DNA from: Nemertoderma westbladi | Taxonomy: Eukaryota > Xenacoelomorpha > Nemertodermatida > Nemertodermatidae | Direction: 5' to 3' | Length of the DNA: 64,000 bases | Assembly: GCA_032718475.1 (NCBI GenBank) | Contig: JAUCBJ010001930.1 | Coordinates: 62,001-126,000, forward strand | In this document: positions 43,718 to 53,150 of the stretch, piece by piece | How the letters are laid out: the number at the start of each line of letters is the position of its first letter | How positions within the stretch are numbered: position 1 is the stretch's first letter | The notes under the pieces: generated by a model | Told to the model about the DNA's origin: nothing | The model's input: the letters and a program-made list of their open reading frames with translations, nothing else | Databases searched by the model: none | Translations under genes and position numbers: made by a program

Positions 43718-44383
43718 CACTATGACCCGTAATATAGTGTCATTTTCTGATGACACGGACCCCCCCCCCCCCCAGATTTTTCTACAAATATTTATCATAT
43801 TGCCTGAAATTTGAAGCACAACTAGTTCCACTACCGTCGAAGACCCCATGAAGCCGGAATTTTAGATTTTGACTTTAAATTTTATATATAAGCGTTTTAA
43901 AAAGTGTCATTTGCGAAATCGCACCCTCCGTATCATTGCCATTCTTCACATTAGTCGTAATTTTTTCATATCATTAAAAAGCTTGCGTTGAAAGGATTCC
44001 AAATATGTGACAATGTCTGAATTTCGTTGATACAGCTGAGATATAGGCGTTCAAAGATTTCAAGAAGTATTGTTCGCTGAAGGCCATTTATTCTATTTAA
44101 TAAATACACGATGTTCTGGAACATTTTGTTTAAGTATGAATACGCAATAGATATATTGGATAGGAATACCGCTGTTGCCAACCAACTTATAAAATAAATA
44201 ACACATTCTAGAATTTTGTGTATTTATTAAATAGAATAAATGGCCTTCAGCGGACAATAATTCTTGCAATCTTTGAACGCCTATATCTCAGCTATTTCTC
44301 AACGAAATTCAGATATTGTTACATATTTCGAATCCTTGTAAGGCAAGCTTTTTAATGGTATGAAAATATAACGGGTCATGGTG
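43718..44383. mobile_element. TA-flanked MITE with internal foldback, 666 bp
   Basis: Ends are CACTATGACCCGT (43718-43730) and its inverse with one mismatch (44371-44383), each flanked by TA, as in Tc1/mariner-type elements. Inside, arms of about 160 bp (around 43955-44120 and 44206-44370) are inverted copies. The left arm is interrupted by about 220 bases (43731-43950) containing a poly-C run, probably a later insertion. No transposase is present. Confidence 0.75.
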
Positions 44384-44730
44384 TAATTATATAGGGCCTA
44401 GTTACATTACATTACGAGGCAAGTTACGTTACAAGACATTAGATACAGCCTAACCGATTTGCCACAACCAATCAAATATAGCTGTATAGGGTACTCATAT
44501 GTGTGTTTAACTAAACTAATCTACCAAACAAGGAGGAAGGTTAGGTAACCTGGCAGCATGGTATGGAGATAACCAGTAAACTAATTAACCAATAAGCAAA
44601 AAACTAATAACCAGTGGAGCAGACTTTATACAGACTTTATGACGACAAGCAAGTACAGGAAAAGCCTACTTCATATGGCGGCCACGTTAATTGATCTTAG
44701 GGCATTTATAGCAATGTATTTTAGGTTGAG

Positions 44731-45555
44731 CTAATAGATTGAATTTTTATTGGTTGTGGCAAGATCCAGCCAGATATTATTAATTTCTGTCAAATTTTTC
44801 ACCTTGTCACGGATCCTACTCGGGATTGGGAGACGACACAATAGATTATCGTGGCAGCAGTGATTGCCACAATATTTCACCGAGACAGCGTTAGTTGAAA
44901 GACTGATTGTAGCAGTGATCGATGCCGGGCAAATAGCATTAATTTTATTAGTTTGCCTGTTGCGTTGGCAACGCTTCTTCGTGGATTTGGAAATAAATTT
45001 ACCAGAACGGTGACAGTAATATTTATCTACAGTAAAACCATTCTTCGTATAAGTACCACGTTGTTTTGTGTACATGGAGCGAGTTTTGGTTTCAGTTTCT
45101 AATTTCCACTCTAGAAAGTTTTCTCTAATGGGAAACTCAAGATACTCTACGAGGTACGGCTCATTATGTACAGAAGAAACATGCTCCATGAGTTTCTTAA
45201 CATTATCACAGATTGCACCGCAAGCACACTGACATGTTGACTTGGACCTGGCAAGTGATACCGTGTAGTTACCCTCACTATGGTTTTGAAGTTGGTGTTG
45301 CCGCAATGTCCACTGTCTGGTGTACGATTTGTTGCAGTGAATGCAGACAAAATTACGAGCAGCTTGGTTGACAGGTCCGTCTCGCCTTCGTTCGCTGTGT
45401 ACTTCAATTCGATGTTTACTTAGACTTTGCCGTGAAGAAAATGGATCAGTGCATGTTCCAACATCACATTTAAAGGTTAAAGGTTCCAATTGTGGTGAAT
45501 TATAGTGAAATATTCTGTTTTGTGTCTCAAAATCGGAATCGCTCGCAACATCCAT
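44731..45555 (-). CDS. Zinc-finger protein with C2H2 fingers and a FAR1/FLYWCH-like domain
   Basis: 274 residues from the first ATG (45555); in-frame TAG TAA lies just upstream of the leading non-ATG codons. Two C2H2 fingers are clear (CDVGTC...HRIEVH and CIHC...HQLQNH) and a third Cys/His cluster follows (CACGAIC...HVSSVH). The second half has YYCHRSGKFISK, a basic stretch, CPASITATIS and VKYCGNHCCHD, the spacing of the zinc domain that precedes Mutator-like transposases (FAR1/FLYWCH type). The frame then ends without a catalytic domain. It is either a transposon-derived host regulator or the 5' end of a truncated element. Nuclear DNA binding is inferred. Confidence 0.65.
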   Translation of the reverse strand: MDVASDSDFETQNRIFHYNSPQLEPLTFKCDVGTCTDPFSSRQSLSKHRIEVHSERRRDGPVNQAARNFVCIHCNKSYTRQWTLRQHQLQNHSEGNYTVSLARSKSTCQCACGAICDNVKKLMEHVSSVHNEPYLVEYLEFPIRENFLEWKLETETKTRSMYTKQRGTYTKNGFTVDKYYCHRSGKFISKSTKKRCQRNRQTNKINAICPASITATISLSTNAVSVKYCGNHCCHDNLLCRLPIPSRIRDKVKNLTEINNIWLDLATTNKNSIY

Positions 45556-46147
45556 CGAGCAATTAATATAATCGTCAGACAAACAGGTTGAACTTTACTA
45601 AAGGTTACGTACAACTTTAAATGAAAATAATTAAGTGTTTACAGTAAATAAGTTAAATAACATCGAAATATATTTTAAAACTAATCGTTATCGCAGGAGT
45701 ATCACCTATTATAGATTACGGGATTAGACTGTACCGGTAATAAATTAAATATATATGAATGTTTACGGGAGGGCGGACAGGCGGAACCATTACTGGAAAA
45801 AAAAATCCATTATAAGGGAGCTACAATTGGATGATTAATATCTGTGTTCCTATTGGCTGTGGCAAATCTGTTAGACTGTCTCTAATGATTTTCTCTACTT
45901 AGGCCTACCTAATTATATAGCTGTATAGGCCCTACCGCTGTACCCGTCTGCCCGTACTAACTAGGGATCAACAGAAGCTTCGGCTTCGCTTCGGGCCGAA
46001 GTCTGGAAGTTTGGCCATTCCAGTTCGGCTTTTGCAATTCATACTGCAGAAGCCCGGCAGGCCCGGAGCAAACTTTGTTAAATATTCCCAAGTATTGCAT
46101 TGAGCTAAGACTAATCAATCTGACCATCGTTGCACTCATTAATTTTG

Positions 46148-46345
46148 GACTGAACTTCCATTGAAAGTGTAATTTTTTTTAATTGTTTCCAGTTTACTTC
46201 AGTCAGTACAGCAGTATACAGCAGTACTTGGGACTTCTGGACTTGGGCAGTTTTTAAAAATTAGTTTATTTATACAGTCAGACAGTAGGTAAGGCTGTAA
46301 GGTTAGGCTAATTATTGTCATTTTACTCTGTCTGTAGTACTGTAG
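46148..46345 (+). repeat. Left copy of a diverged direct repeat
   Basis: Shares CATTGAAAGTGTAAT, TTTCCAGTTTACTTC and AATTATTGTCATTTTACT with 47188-47375 at a spacing of about 1.04 kb. The hAT MITE lies between the two copies. Confidence 0.65.
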
Positions 46346-46513
46346 TAGGCCTACCTATTTTACATAGATCATAACTTTGATACATAATACCAAATATACC
46401 TACTATCTCATAAATAGTATTAAATAGACTAGGCCTACCGGTACACTCTGTTAGTCAGTTAGTGAGGTTTTTCTAAATTTTGTGTTACTACAGACTCAGA
46501 CTGTACGGCTAAC

Positions 46514-47055
46514 CCAGGCTGCAAACCACCACTGAACCGCGCACAACACCTGCACACAATTTTTCAGCTGCGCAATATTGGACAATATACTGCGCATGCA
46601 CCGAAAAAAACACGCATTCCACATTCTGACATTTTAACAATGTAAACCAAAAACACACGCGAGCGAAGCGAGCAAAACTTTTTCATTCACAATGAAAAAT
46701 GCAGAAATGAAAAAGAAACGCCAGGACGCGAGCAAAACTCAAGCGAGCGAAATTTAGACATTTAAGCTATCTGACAATACAAAATGTAAAGAAACGCGAG
46801 CGAAGCGAGCGAAATTTTATGTGGCAAATTATTTTTCTCACTTTGGATGCATGAAAAACTTTTTTAAACCTCATCTGCCTGTCCGCGCTCTTTATGACTT
46901 TTGATATTTTGCACAGATTACTGCGCACTTTTGTTGTCTTTCACATAATTTCGCGCACTTTTATTTCAATTCGGCGCGCTTTTACCGCGCACTATACTGC
47001 TATATCCAATACGCACACAACGCGTTGCGATTTTTGCACTTCATTTGCAGCCTGG
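46514..47055. mobile_element. hAT-type MITE, 542 bp, with perfect 8-bp target duplication
   Basis: The element begins CCAGGCTGCAAA and ends TTTGCAGCCTGG, a perfect 12-bp inverted repeat. Both sides carry CGGCTAAC (46506-46513 and 47056-47063), the 8-bp duplication diagnostic of hAT transposition. Inside, GCGAGCGAAGCGAGC occurs twice (about 46659 and 46796), with related GCGCGC-rich words near the right end, probably subterminal transposase sites. There is no transposase frame. Confidence 0.9.
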
Positions 47056-47187
47056 CGGCTAACTACAGGTGAAATGAAAATGTTGTGCATACAGTATATT
47101 ACTTGTAAGTACTACTACTACTTAATATATGACCATTCAGCCATTACACATTACGTTAATATACTTACTTAGCCTATTACTTAGCCT

Positions 47188-47375
47188 ATTGAACATCCAT
47201 TGAAAGTGTAATATTTTTGTGTTTTTATAATTGTATCCGGTTTACTTCCGTACTTAGCTGCTTGGGTAGTGGGTACCGGTAGTTTTCAAAATTATCTTAA
47301 TTATACAGTAGTTTAGGTTTTTTTTTTAGTCTAATTATTGCCATTTTACTTTGTAGTACTTATTTTTTCTGACTA
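47188..47375 (+). repeat. Right copy of the diverged direct repeat
   Basis: Pairs with 46148-46345. The two may be the remains of a local duplication or of LTR-like ends; no coding sequence supports the latter. Confidence 0.6.
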
Positions 47376-47453
47376 AATACAAACAGACAAATAGGGCCTA
47401 CGGTATAATCATTGACTGTTTGATGATACATTTTTTTTCTAATTTTAGCCTAC

Positions 47454-47969
47454 CTTAAATTTTTCTGGAATATTATAAATATCGCCTGCAGATGAAATAT
47501 GCGCGTCACCGTCACTAGTACGTAATTCCGCCTTGCTATCTCCGTAGTTCGACTGGACGTGTTCCAGTTTGTCATTAGAGGATTTCCGTTGTTTCTTTGA
47601 TTGCAGACTATCTTTACCGGTAATCTCCTCTCGTGATTCCTGTATCATTTGCTGTGTATTCGTCTTTTGCTCAACAATACCAGCGCACACATGGCCAATA
47701 TCGGGATCGGTGATTATTTTCCCGTCGGTGACTTTAATTATTGGAGCAGTAACGCCAATGTTATTATCACTTTTCCACTGTAGAAAACATCCTTTACAGC
47801 GATAGTTATGTGTTCTATTGCCGTTAATTGCAGATTTAAACTGGAATTCATAAATACGTCCAGGTGAACGGTTACTAGGATAGTGTATTCGAGGGTGTTT
47901 ACCGCTTTTGGTCATGCTACAGTAATAATCCTTGGCAAACCCGAATGCAGTCTCTTGTGCTTGTGCCAT
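47454..47969 (-). CDS. 5' exon of a FLYWCH-like zinc-binding protein
   Basis: 172 codons from ATG 47969 to a donor-like AAG|GTAGGC at 47453. Residues 20-100 contain RIYEFQFKS, YRCKGCFLQWKS, API and DPDIGHVCAG, a C-X2-C...H-X-C pattern known from invertebrate proteins related to FLYWCH and Mutator-type zinc domains. The C-terminal half is charged and low in complexity. Without splicing the frame ends two codons later. The neighbouring minus-strand gene at 44731-45555 carries a related kind of domain, but I could not join the two in frame. Product and role are unknown. Confidence 0.5.
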
Positions 47970-48369
47970 TGCAGCATTTCACCACACTTTCTGGCTTTAA
48001 ACAAACACAAACCACCCTGCTTCCAGCTTCTCGCTGTCTCAGCTGGTCTCGTGTCTCGTGTTGGGGTTGGTGGTTGGCAGCTGGCGAGCTGGGCAGTGAT
48101 CAGATGATGTGCTAAAAGCACCCAAAGGAAGAATGCAGGAATGCAGAATGTATACAGGTATCAGGGTATACTGGTATAGGGTACCGGTACCTCTGTCAGT
48201 CTGTACCTCGTATATCGGTAACAGTATAGCCTATAGCATATAGCAGTAGGCCTATTCAGCTATAGCACTGTAGCAGTATAGAGGTACCGGTATAGGCCTA
48301 CCTGCTGCTGTGCTGACCTGTATGACAGTATGATGACAGTACCGGTATACATTTTTTTTTAATCGGAAA

Positions 48370-48830
48370 TAAGCCGGGACTCAGCAGTGGGCACATCAAG
48401 CAAAATATTACAGTAACATTGCGTACTAACTAATGCATAGGCAGAGGATATTCAGATATTACAATGGTCATTTTGTGAGAAATTTGGTTAATTTGGTAGT
48501 GCCAGTTACGTTTATTATCAATAATAACGCCTAAGTACTTAATTGAGGTGGATTGTTTTATTGTGTATGACTGTGTTTTAGTGTTTTTAGTTGTACGATA
48601 TATTTTCTTATGTTTGGTGTTCTGGTTTTTGGAGAAAGTAAGATAAATTCAGTCTTATCCGTGTTGATATCTAGGTTTATATCTATTTAGAAACCTATTT
48701 ATTTAGGTTTCGTTCCAGTTTGTCTACATGTTCAGATAAATTTTGTGTTGCTATTACAGGATTTGAATGAGATGCAAATATTAGAGTGTTGTCGGCATAT
48801 TCTGATATTGGATTTAGGTTAGGTCTAAAT
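48370..48830 (-). pseudogene. LINE reverse transcriptase fragment
   Basis: Minus-strand translation shows YADNTLIFASHSNP (a degraded YADD site), then HVDKLERNL and, after stops and shifts, SIKYLGVIIDNKRNWHYQI. These are the C-terminal RT blocks of a CR1/Jockey-like LINE. It is interrupted and non-functional. Confidence 0.75.
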
Positions 48831-48839
48831 CAGAAAAGG

Positions 48840-49345
48840 CGGATATGTCATCATTCCAACTCATATTTCCACGTTTTATGTGGATTTACTCCAGTTACAG
48901 TTTGTCGAATGTTACGTAAAATTGAAGGCAAATCCAGTAGACGCCTGATGGATTTCCTAGTATACTTTTTTTCGAAATTATCCCAGTCTCTGGCAGCTCC
49001 TTTAGCGGCTATATTTCAGGTATCTTTTATTTCTCATGCCCTGCCCAACATTTGGTTAACCGCTTATATTGTTTCAGTTTATAAGAAAGACGATGCTTCT
49101 AATCCGTACAATTATAGACCAATTTCATTAACTTGTATAGCCTGTAAAATAATGGAGATGTGTATTAAAGAGGAACGCATCAGCATGGCTTCTTACGTAA
49201 ACGTAAACGGTCTACATGTACTCAATTACTGGAGTGTGTAAATGAATGGTGCAATTTACTGGACAAGCATCTGAGCACTGATACTATCTATATTGATTTT
49301 GCTAAAGCGTTCGATTCCGTTGTGCATAGTAAATTACGGCTACCA
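48840..49345 (+). pseudogene. LINE reverse transcriptase fragment, opposite orientation
   Basis: Plus-strand frames encode LSQSLAAPLAAIFQVSF, YKKDDASNPYNYRPISLTC and CKIME, then in a shifted frame STCTQLLECVNEW and YIDFAKAFDSVVH. The coding ends abruptly near 49345. Together with 48370-48830 it forms a head-to-head pair of RT fragments, probably two truncated insertions or an internally inverted one. Confidence 0.8.
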
Positions 49346-49359
49346 ATTAAAGTCATCCC

Positions 49360-49740
49360 AAAATTGATTAAAATTTCACTAAAAAATTATTTTACACCAA
49401 ATTAAATAATGTGACACCAAAAAAAATTATTCAACACGAAATATAATAAAGTCACCCCAAATAAAATTATTCAAACACCAAACAAATTTTTCAACACCAA
49501 AAACAATTATTCAACACCAAAACAAATTATTCAATACCAAAATAAATAAATGCTCCCCAAAACCAATAATTAGCACCAAAATAAATGACAAAACCCCCAA
49601 AATAATTACAAATTTTTCCAAAATAAATACATTTCCCCCCAAAACAAATACATTTTCCCCCAAAATAAAACTACATTTTCCCCCAAAACAAACACATTTT
49701 TGCCCAAAATAAATACATAATCCCCCAAAATAAATACTAC
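49360..49740 (+). repeat. A/C-rich degenerate tandem repeat
   Basis: About 20-bp units such as CACCAAAATAAATTATTCAA grade into CCCCCAAAATAAATACATTTT. It begins where the LINE fragment stops. Confidence 0.8.
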
Positions 49741-49915
49741 TGCAGCAATAAGCCTAACACTTCGTGGAATTTAGATAAAAACTTCGAGACAGGGGTGAAA
49801 CTGGACACAAAACCCACCTTGGCAAATTAACATCCCGCCTCAATGTTAAATTCTAAATTTAGAGAAAGGAGCAGGTTACAGTGGCACGTTATTTCAACCA
49901 AAACAATAAACTAAG

Positions 49916-50140
49916 TGTAAAAGCTTTTGCGGACATAACAAGTCATTTTACGCAATGCGCAGAATACTCTAAAATAGCCCTAAAATTGTTCAACTACGCG
50001 TCAGACGGAAATTAGAACCAAGATGACGAAATCTGTCAGCTGATTCTTTGTGTACGTGGAGATTCCTTTGTTTGAGCTTATTCAGCCAATCAGAGCAATC
50101 TTTCCAGATATGCCAGTAGAGACCTATATGGTGGCCCATT
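49916..50140 (+). repeat. Diverged fragment related to the BEL LTR
   Basis: Begins TGTAAAAGCTTTTGCGGACATAA and later has CGTCAG/AGCTGATT and AGCCAATCAGAGCAATCTTT, in the same order as TGTAAAAGCTTTTACTG, GCGGACATAA and CCAATCAGAGCGTTTG in the LTR at 51029. It is a shorter, older relative of the same LTR family. Confidence 0.55.
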
Positions 50141-50239
50141 AGAGCCACTATATTTTATTTATTAATTTTTGCGTGAATAAAATTTCATTTAATTTAATGT
50201 AAATATTTAAATCAAGTACAATATATAAAAATACATTAA

Positions 50240-50940
50240 ATTTACTTTCACTTTTGTTTCCAATTAGTTTTACTTTCACTTTCGTTTTATTTTTAGTTTT
50301 ACTTTAACTTTCGTTTTAATTTTAGTTTTACTTTAACTTTCGTTTTAATTTTAGTTTTACTTTAACTTTCGTTTTAATTTTAGTTTTACTTTCACTTTCG
50401 TTTTAATTTTAGTTTTACTTTCACTTTCGTTTTAATTTTAGTTTTACTTTAACTTTCGTTTTAATTTTAGTTTTACTTTAACTTTCGTTTTAATTTTAGT
50501 TTTACATTCACTTTCGTTTTAATTTTAGTTTTACTTTAACTTTCGTTTTAATTTTAGTTTTACTTTAACTTTCGTTTTAATTTTAGTTTTGCTTTAACTT
50601 TCGTTTTAATTTTAGTTTTACATTCACTTTCGATTTCATATTAGTTTTACTTTAACTTTAACTTTCGTTTTAATTTCATTTTCGATTTTTGCACACGGCC
50701 CATTACAGTCACCCTATTAGCCAAGGACTACGGCGGCCACCTTTTACCCTTACAATCAATTGCAGGCTGTGGCTCCAATAGGCCATGCAAGGCAGCCCAG
50801 TACAGCCATCGATTTTCGAAGAGAAACTTAAAACTGATTTTTGCAGGTGGCCCATGGCGGTCATTTCCCTATGATGGGACTAGGAGAGCCAGACTGACAG
50901 AGAGAATTCACAACCTAGGCCTAACTCATACACTACTGCA
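50240..50940 (+). repeat. Left arm of a large inverted repeat, with 29-bp minisatellite
   Basis: 50254-50690 is an array of TTTTAATTTTAGTTTTACTT-type units of 29 bp. 50690-50940 is unique sequence (GCACACGGCCCATTACAGTC ... GACAGAGAGAATTCACAACC). The whole arm recurs inverted at 63420-64000, and the BEL element lies in the space between. Confidence 0.9.
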
Positions 50941-51028
50941 TTTTGCTGAATTGGATTGCTGTAAGGCATTTTACTGCTTTAATTTAGATCATTGGTTTAG
51001 GTCTATTTCATTTATTCATTATGGCATG

Positions 51029-52266
51029 TGTAAAAGCTTTTACTGAATTGTCCGGTTATTTTTCCTTATTTTTCCCGTAAAGTACTCTGTAGTTGGTTTA
51101 CCAGGCATAAAAAGGCCGTGTCCTTGCTGTACTGGTGTTTTAGCGGACATAAGAGCTATTTCTTCTGTATTTGTACTTTAGAGGACATAATCCGTAATTC
51201 CGTGACGTAAAAGCTCGATACTCTTGAAAACAGTGTCGCTACCATGACGACAGCTAGCAGCTGATATTGCCACGTCGACGTTTCTTTGTTTCTCTGTTCT
51301 CTCGTTGTTCAGGTTGACCAATCAGAGCGTTTGTTGTCTTTGTGTTGGAGGTATATACAGAAACTCAGTAGTTCAGTGTTATGTTTTTTGACCAGAGCCT
51401 AAGAACCGGCTTTGGCACCTCCGTGTTTTAGTTTTTAGTCTTACACTAGTAGGTTTAATTATAAAGGGCATATATCCTTTAACCTACCTGACTCATGGAA
51501 TCACTGCTGACTGATGATCATACATGCTGACTGATGATTATACATGCTGACTGCTGAAACATTGCAAACTCATAACAATCAGTGTTTTCATTGTTGTTTT
51601 ATACTGCTATTTACCGTCAGTTCTTCATAATATGGTTGATGAATTATTATATTTGGAATAACGATAAACAACCCCGAAACCCAATGTTCTTGATATACCG
51701 AAGGTAAGAGAGAAGGGTTACAGATAAACGATTGTGACTTATGTTAAAGTGGTTTGAAGTGAATCTAATGTTATTTGATAGACCCTACATGAGCCAGTCT
51801 GTGTTCCTTTTATATGTGACTAAAATCAGTGAAGATCGGCAGATTAGTGTGCAGTATTGTGCAGCATTGTGTATGAGTGAGTCTGTTAAAGAAGCATTCC
51901 TAAAGAATGCGCCATATATGTGAATTATAATTAAGCCATATCGTTGTGAGTGGTTTAAGTCATAACTCTGTTTATATAGATAAAACGCCACGTCCTAAAG
52001 GAACTGTTAATATTCCCGAAGGTGAATAATATTGTCAGAGATTATATAATACTGTCAGTCGAATAATACATTAGGCTTACATAGCAATAAAATTAAACCG
52101 TCGAACCCAATCTCCCGGGAATTTCCAGCGGGTGAATGGTCGCGCACGGATTGGTTTCGACTAGTGTAGTGAATCAAATACTTGTCATAGACTAAAAACT
52201 GATTTAATATCTAGAAGACATCTTAATTTGGTGGGTTAAACTGCCAAAGGTCTGAAAGCGCGAACA
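51029..52266 (+). repeat. BEL/Pao 5' LTR, 1238 bp
   Basis: Starts TGTAAAAGC and ends GCGCGAACA (TG...CA). A TATAAAG lies at about 51460, and TATATCCTTTAA at 51471-51482 is complementary to the primer-site position after the LTR. Open frames of 60-68 codons within it are identical in the other LTR and are probably not genes. Confidence 0.95.
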
Positions 52267-52278
52267 TTAAAGGATATA
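52267..52278 (+). other. Putative self-primer binding site
   Basis: The bases after the 5' LTR read TTAAAGGATATA. They lack the TGG that pairs with tRNA CCA ends, but are a perfect 12-base complement of TATATCCTTTAA at 51471-51482 inside the LTR. Self-priming by the transcript's own 5' region is known in Tf1/sushi-type Ty3 elements; here it is an inference. Confidence 0.4.
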
Positions 52279-52557
52279 GCTTCTTTATTGCAGTAAGCAA
52301 TAAAGTTGAAAGTACCGGTCAACCGGTACATCTGTAGGTCAGTAGGCCCAACTGCCAGAACCGGTACCAGTAGGCCTGACTACCTAACCACCCGGACCGG
52401 TACCTACAGCAGTACAGGTACAGCAGTATTATTCGATTTTGATTATTATATACCAGTAGGCCTTAATAATTAATCAGGGACTGCAGCCCTGATTTTTTAT
52501 TGAGATTTTACTTATTTCTGTCAAGTTTTATTTATTTGTAGGCCAGTATTGAACAGA

Positions 52558-53150
52558 AGGCGTGTAAGCCTGATCAGATTGTACAGACGATTTGTAGGCT
52601 GAGCTGTTGTCTGATTGCTGTTAAGTCCGAACGAATTGCAGTGTGTGTAGAGCACTTGTCCGATTAAGTACGGTTAGGAAGTAGGGGCAGCCAATGCGGT
52701 AGGGTAAACCCCCAACTAAAGAATAAGTCGCACTACTGAGTTAGAGCGCATACTCCCTAATCATTTCGGAGTCTGCATGTCCTGTAGTTTATTTAGGCTT
52801 GAGAGTAGTCTGCCATCGTTTAGTCTGTACTTTGTTTGTGTAAGTCTGTACGGGTAGCGTATAATTTTATTTAAATAATTTGTAGGCTGGATAGTTGTCT
52901 GGCTGTTATTAAGTCTGAACGGATTGCCGCGTGTGTAGATCATCTGTCCGATTAAGTACGATTAGGCAGTAGGGGCAGCAACGCTGTAAGGTAAACCCCC
53001 AACTAAAGAATAAGTCGCACTACTGGGTTAGAGCGCATACTCCCTAATCATTTCGGAGTCTGCATATACCTTAGTTTGTTTAGGCTTGATAGTAGTCTGT
53101 CAGTGTTCGGTCTGTATTTTGTTTGAGTAGTTTGTACGCGTAGCGTAATA
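52558..53150 (+). repeat. Tandem duplication in the BEL leader, about 300 bp
   Basis: 52558-52870 and 52878-53150 share CTGTCCGATTAAGTACG-type segments, GTAAACCCCCAACTAAAGAA, TCGCACTACTG and TCATTTCGGAGTCTGCAT. It lies in the untranslated leader between LTR and gag; a role in RNA packaging is possible but unproven. The rest of the leader to 54476 is AT-rich, with repeated TATACCGGTATTC...GATAGGCCTATTA units around 54090-54350. Confidence 0.8.

Noticed and set aside
44731-47969. One spliced gene joining the 47454-47969 exon to the 44731-45555 frame
   Set aside because: No acceptor near 45560-45620 that keeps both frames was found.
51741-51923. 60-codon frame in the BEL LTR, repeated at 62413-62595
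   Set aside because: Identical because the LTRs are identical; too short and without features to call a gene.
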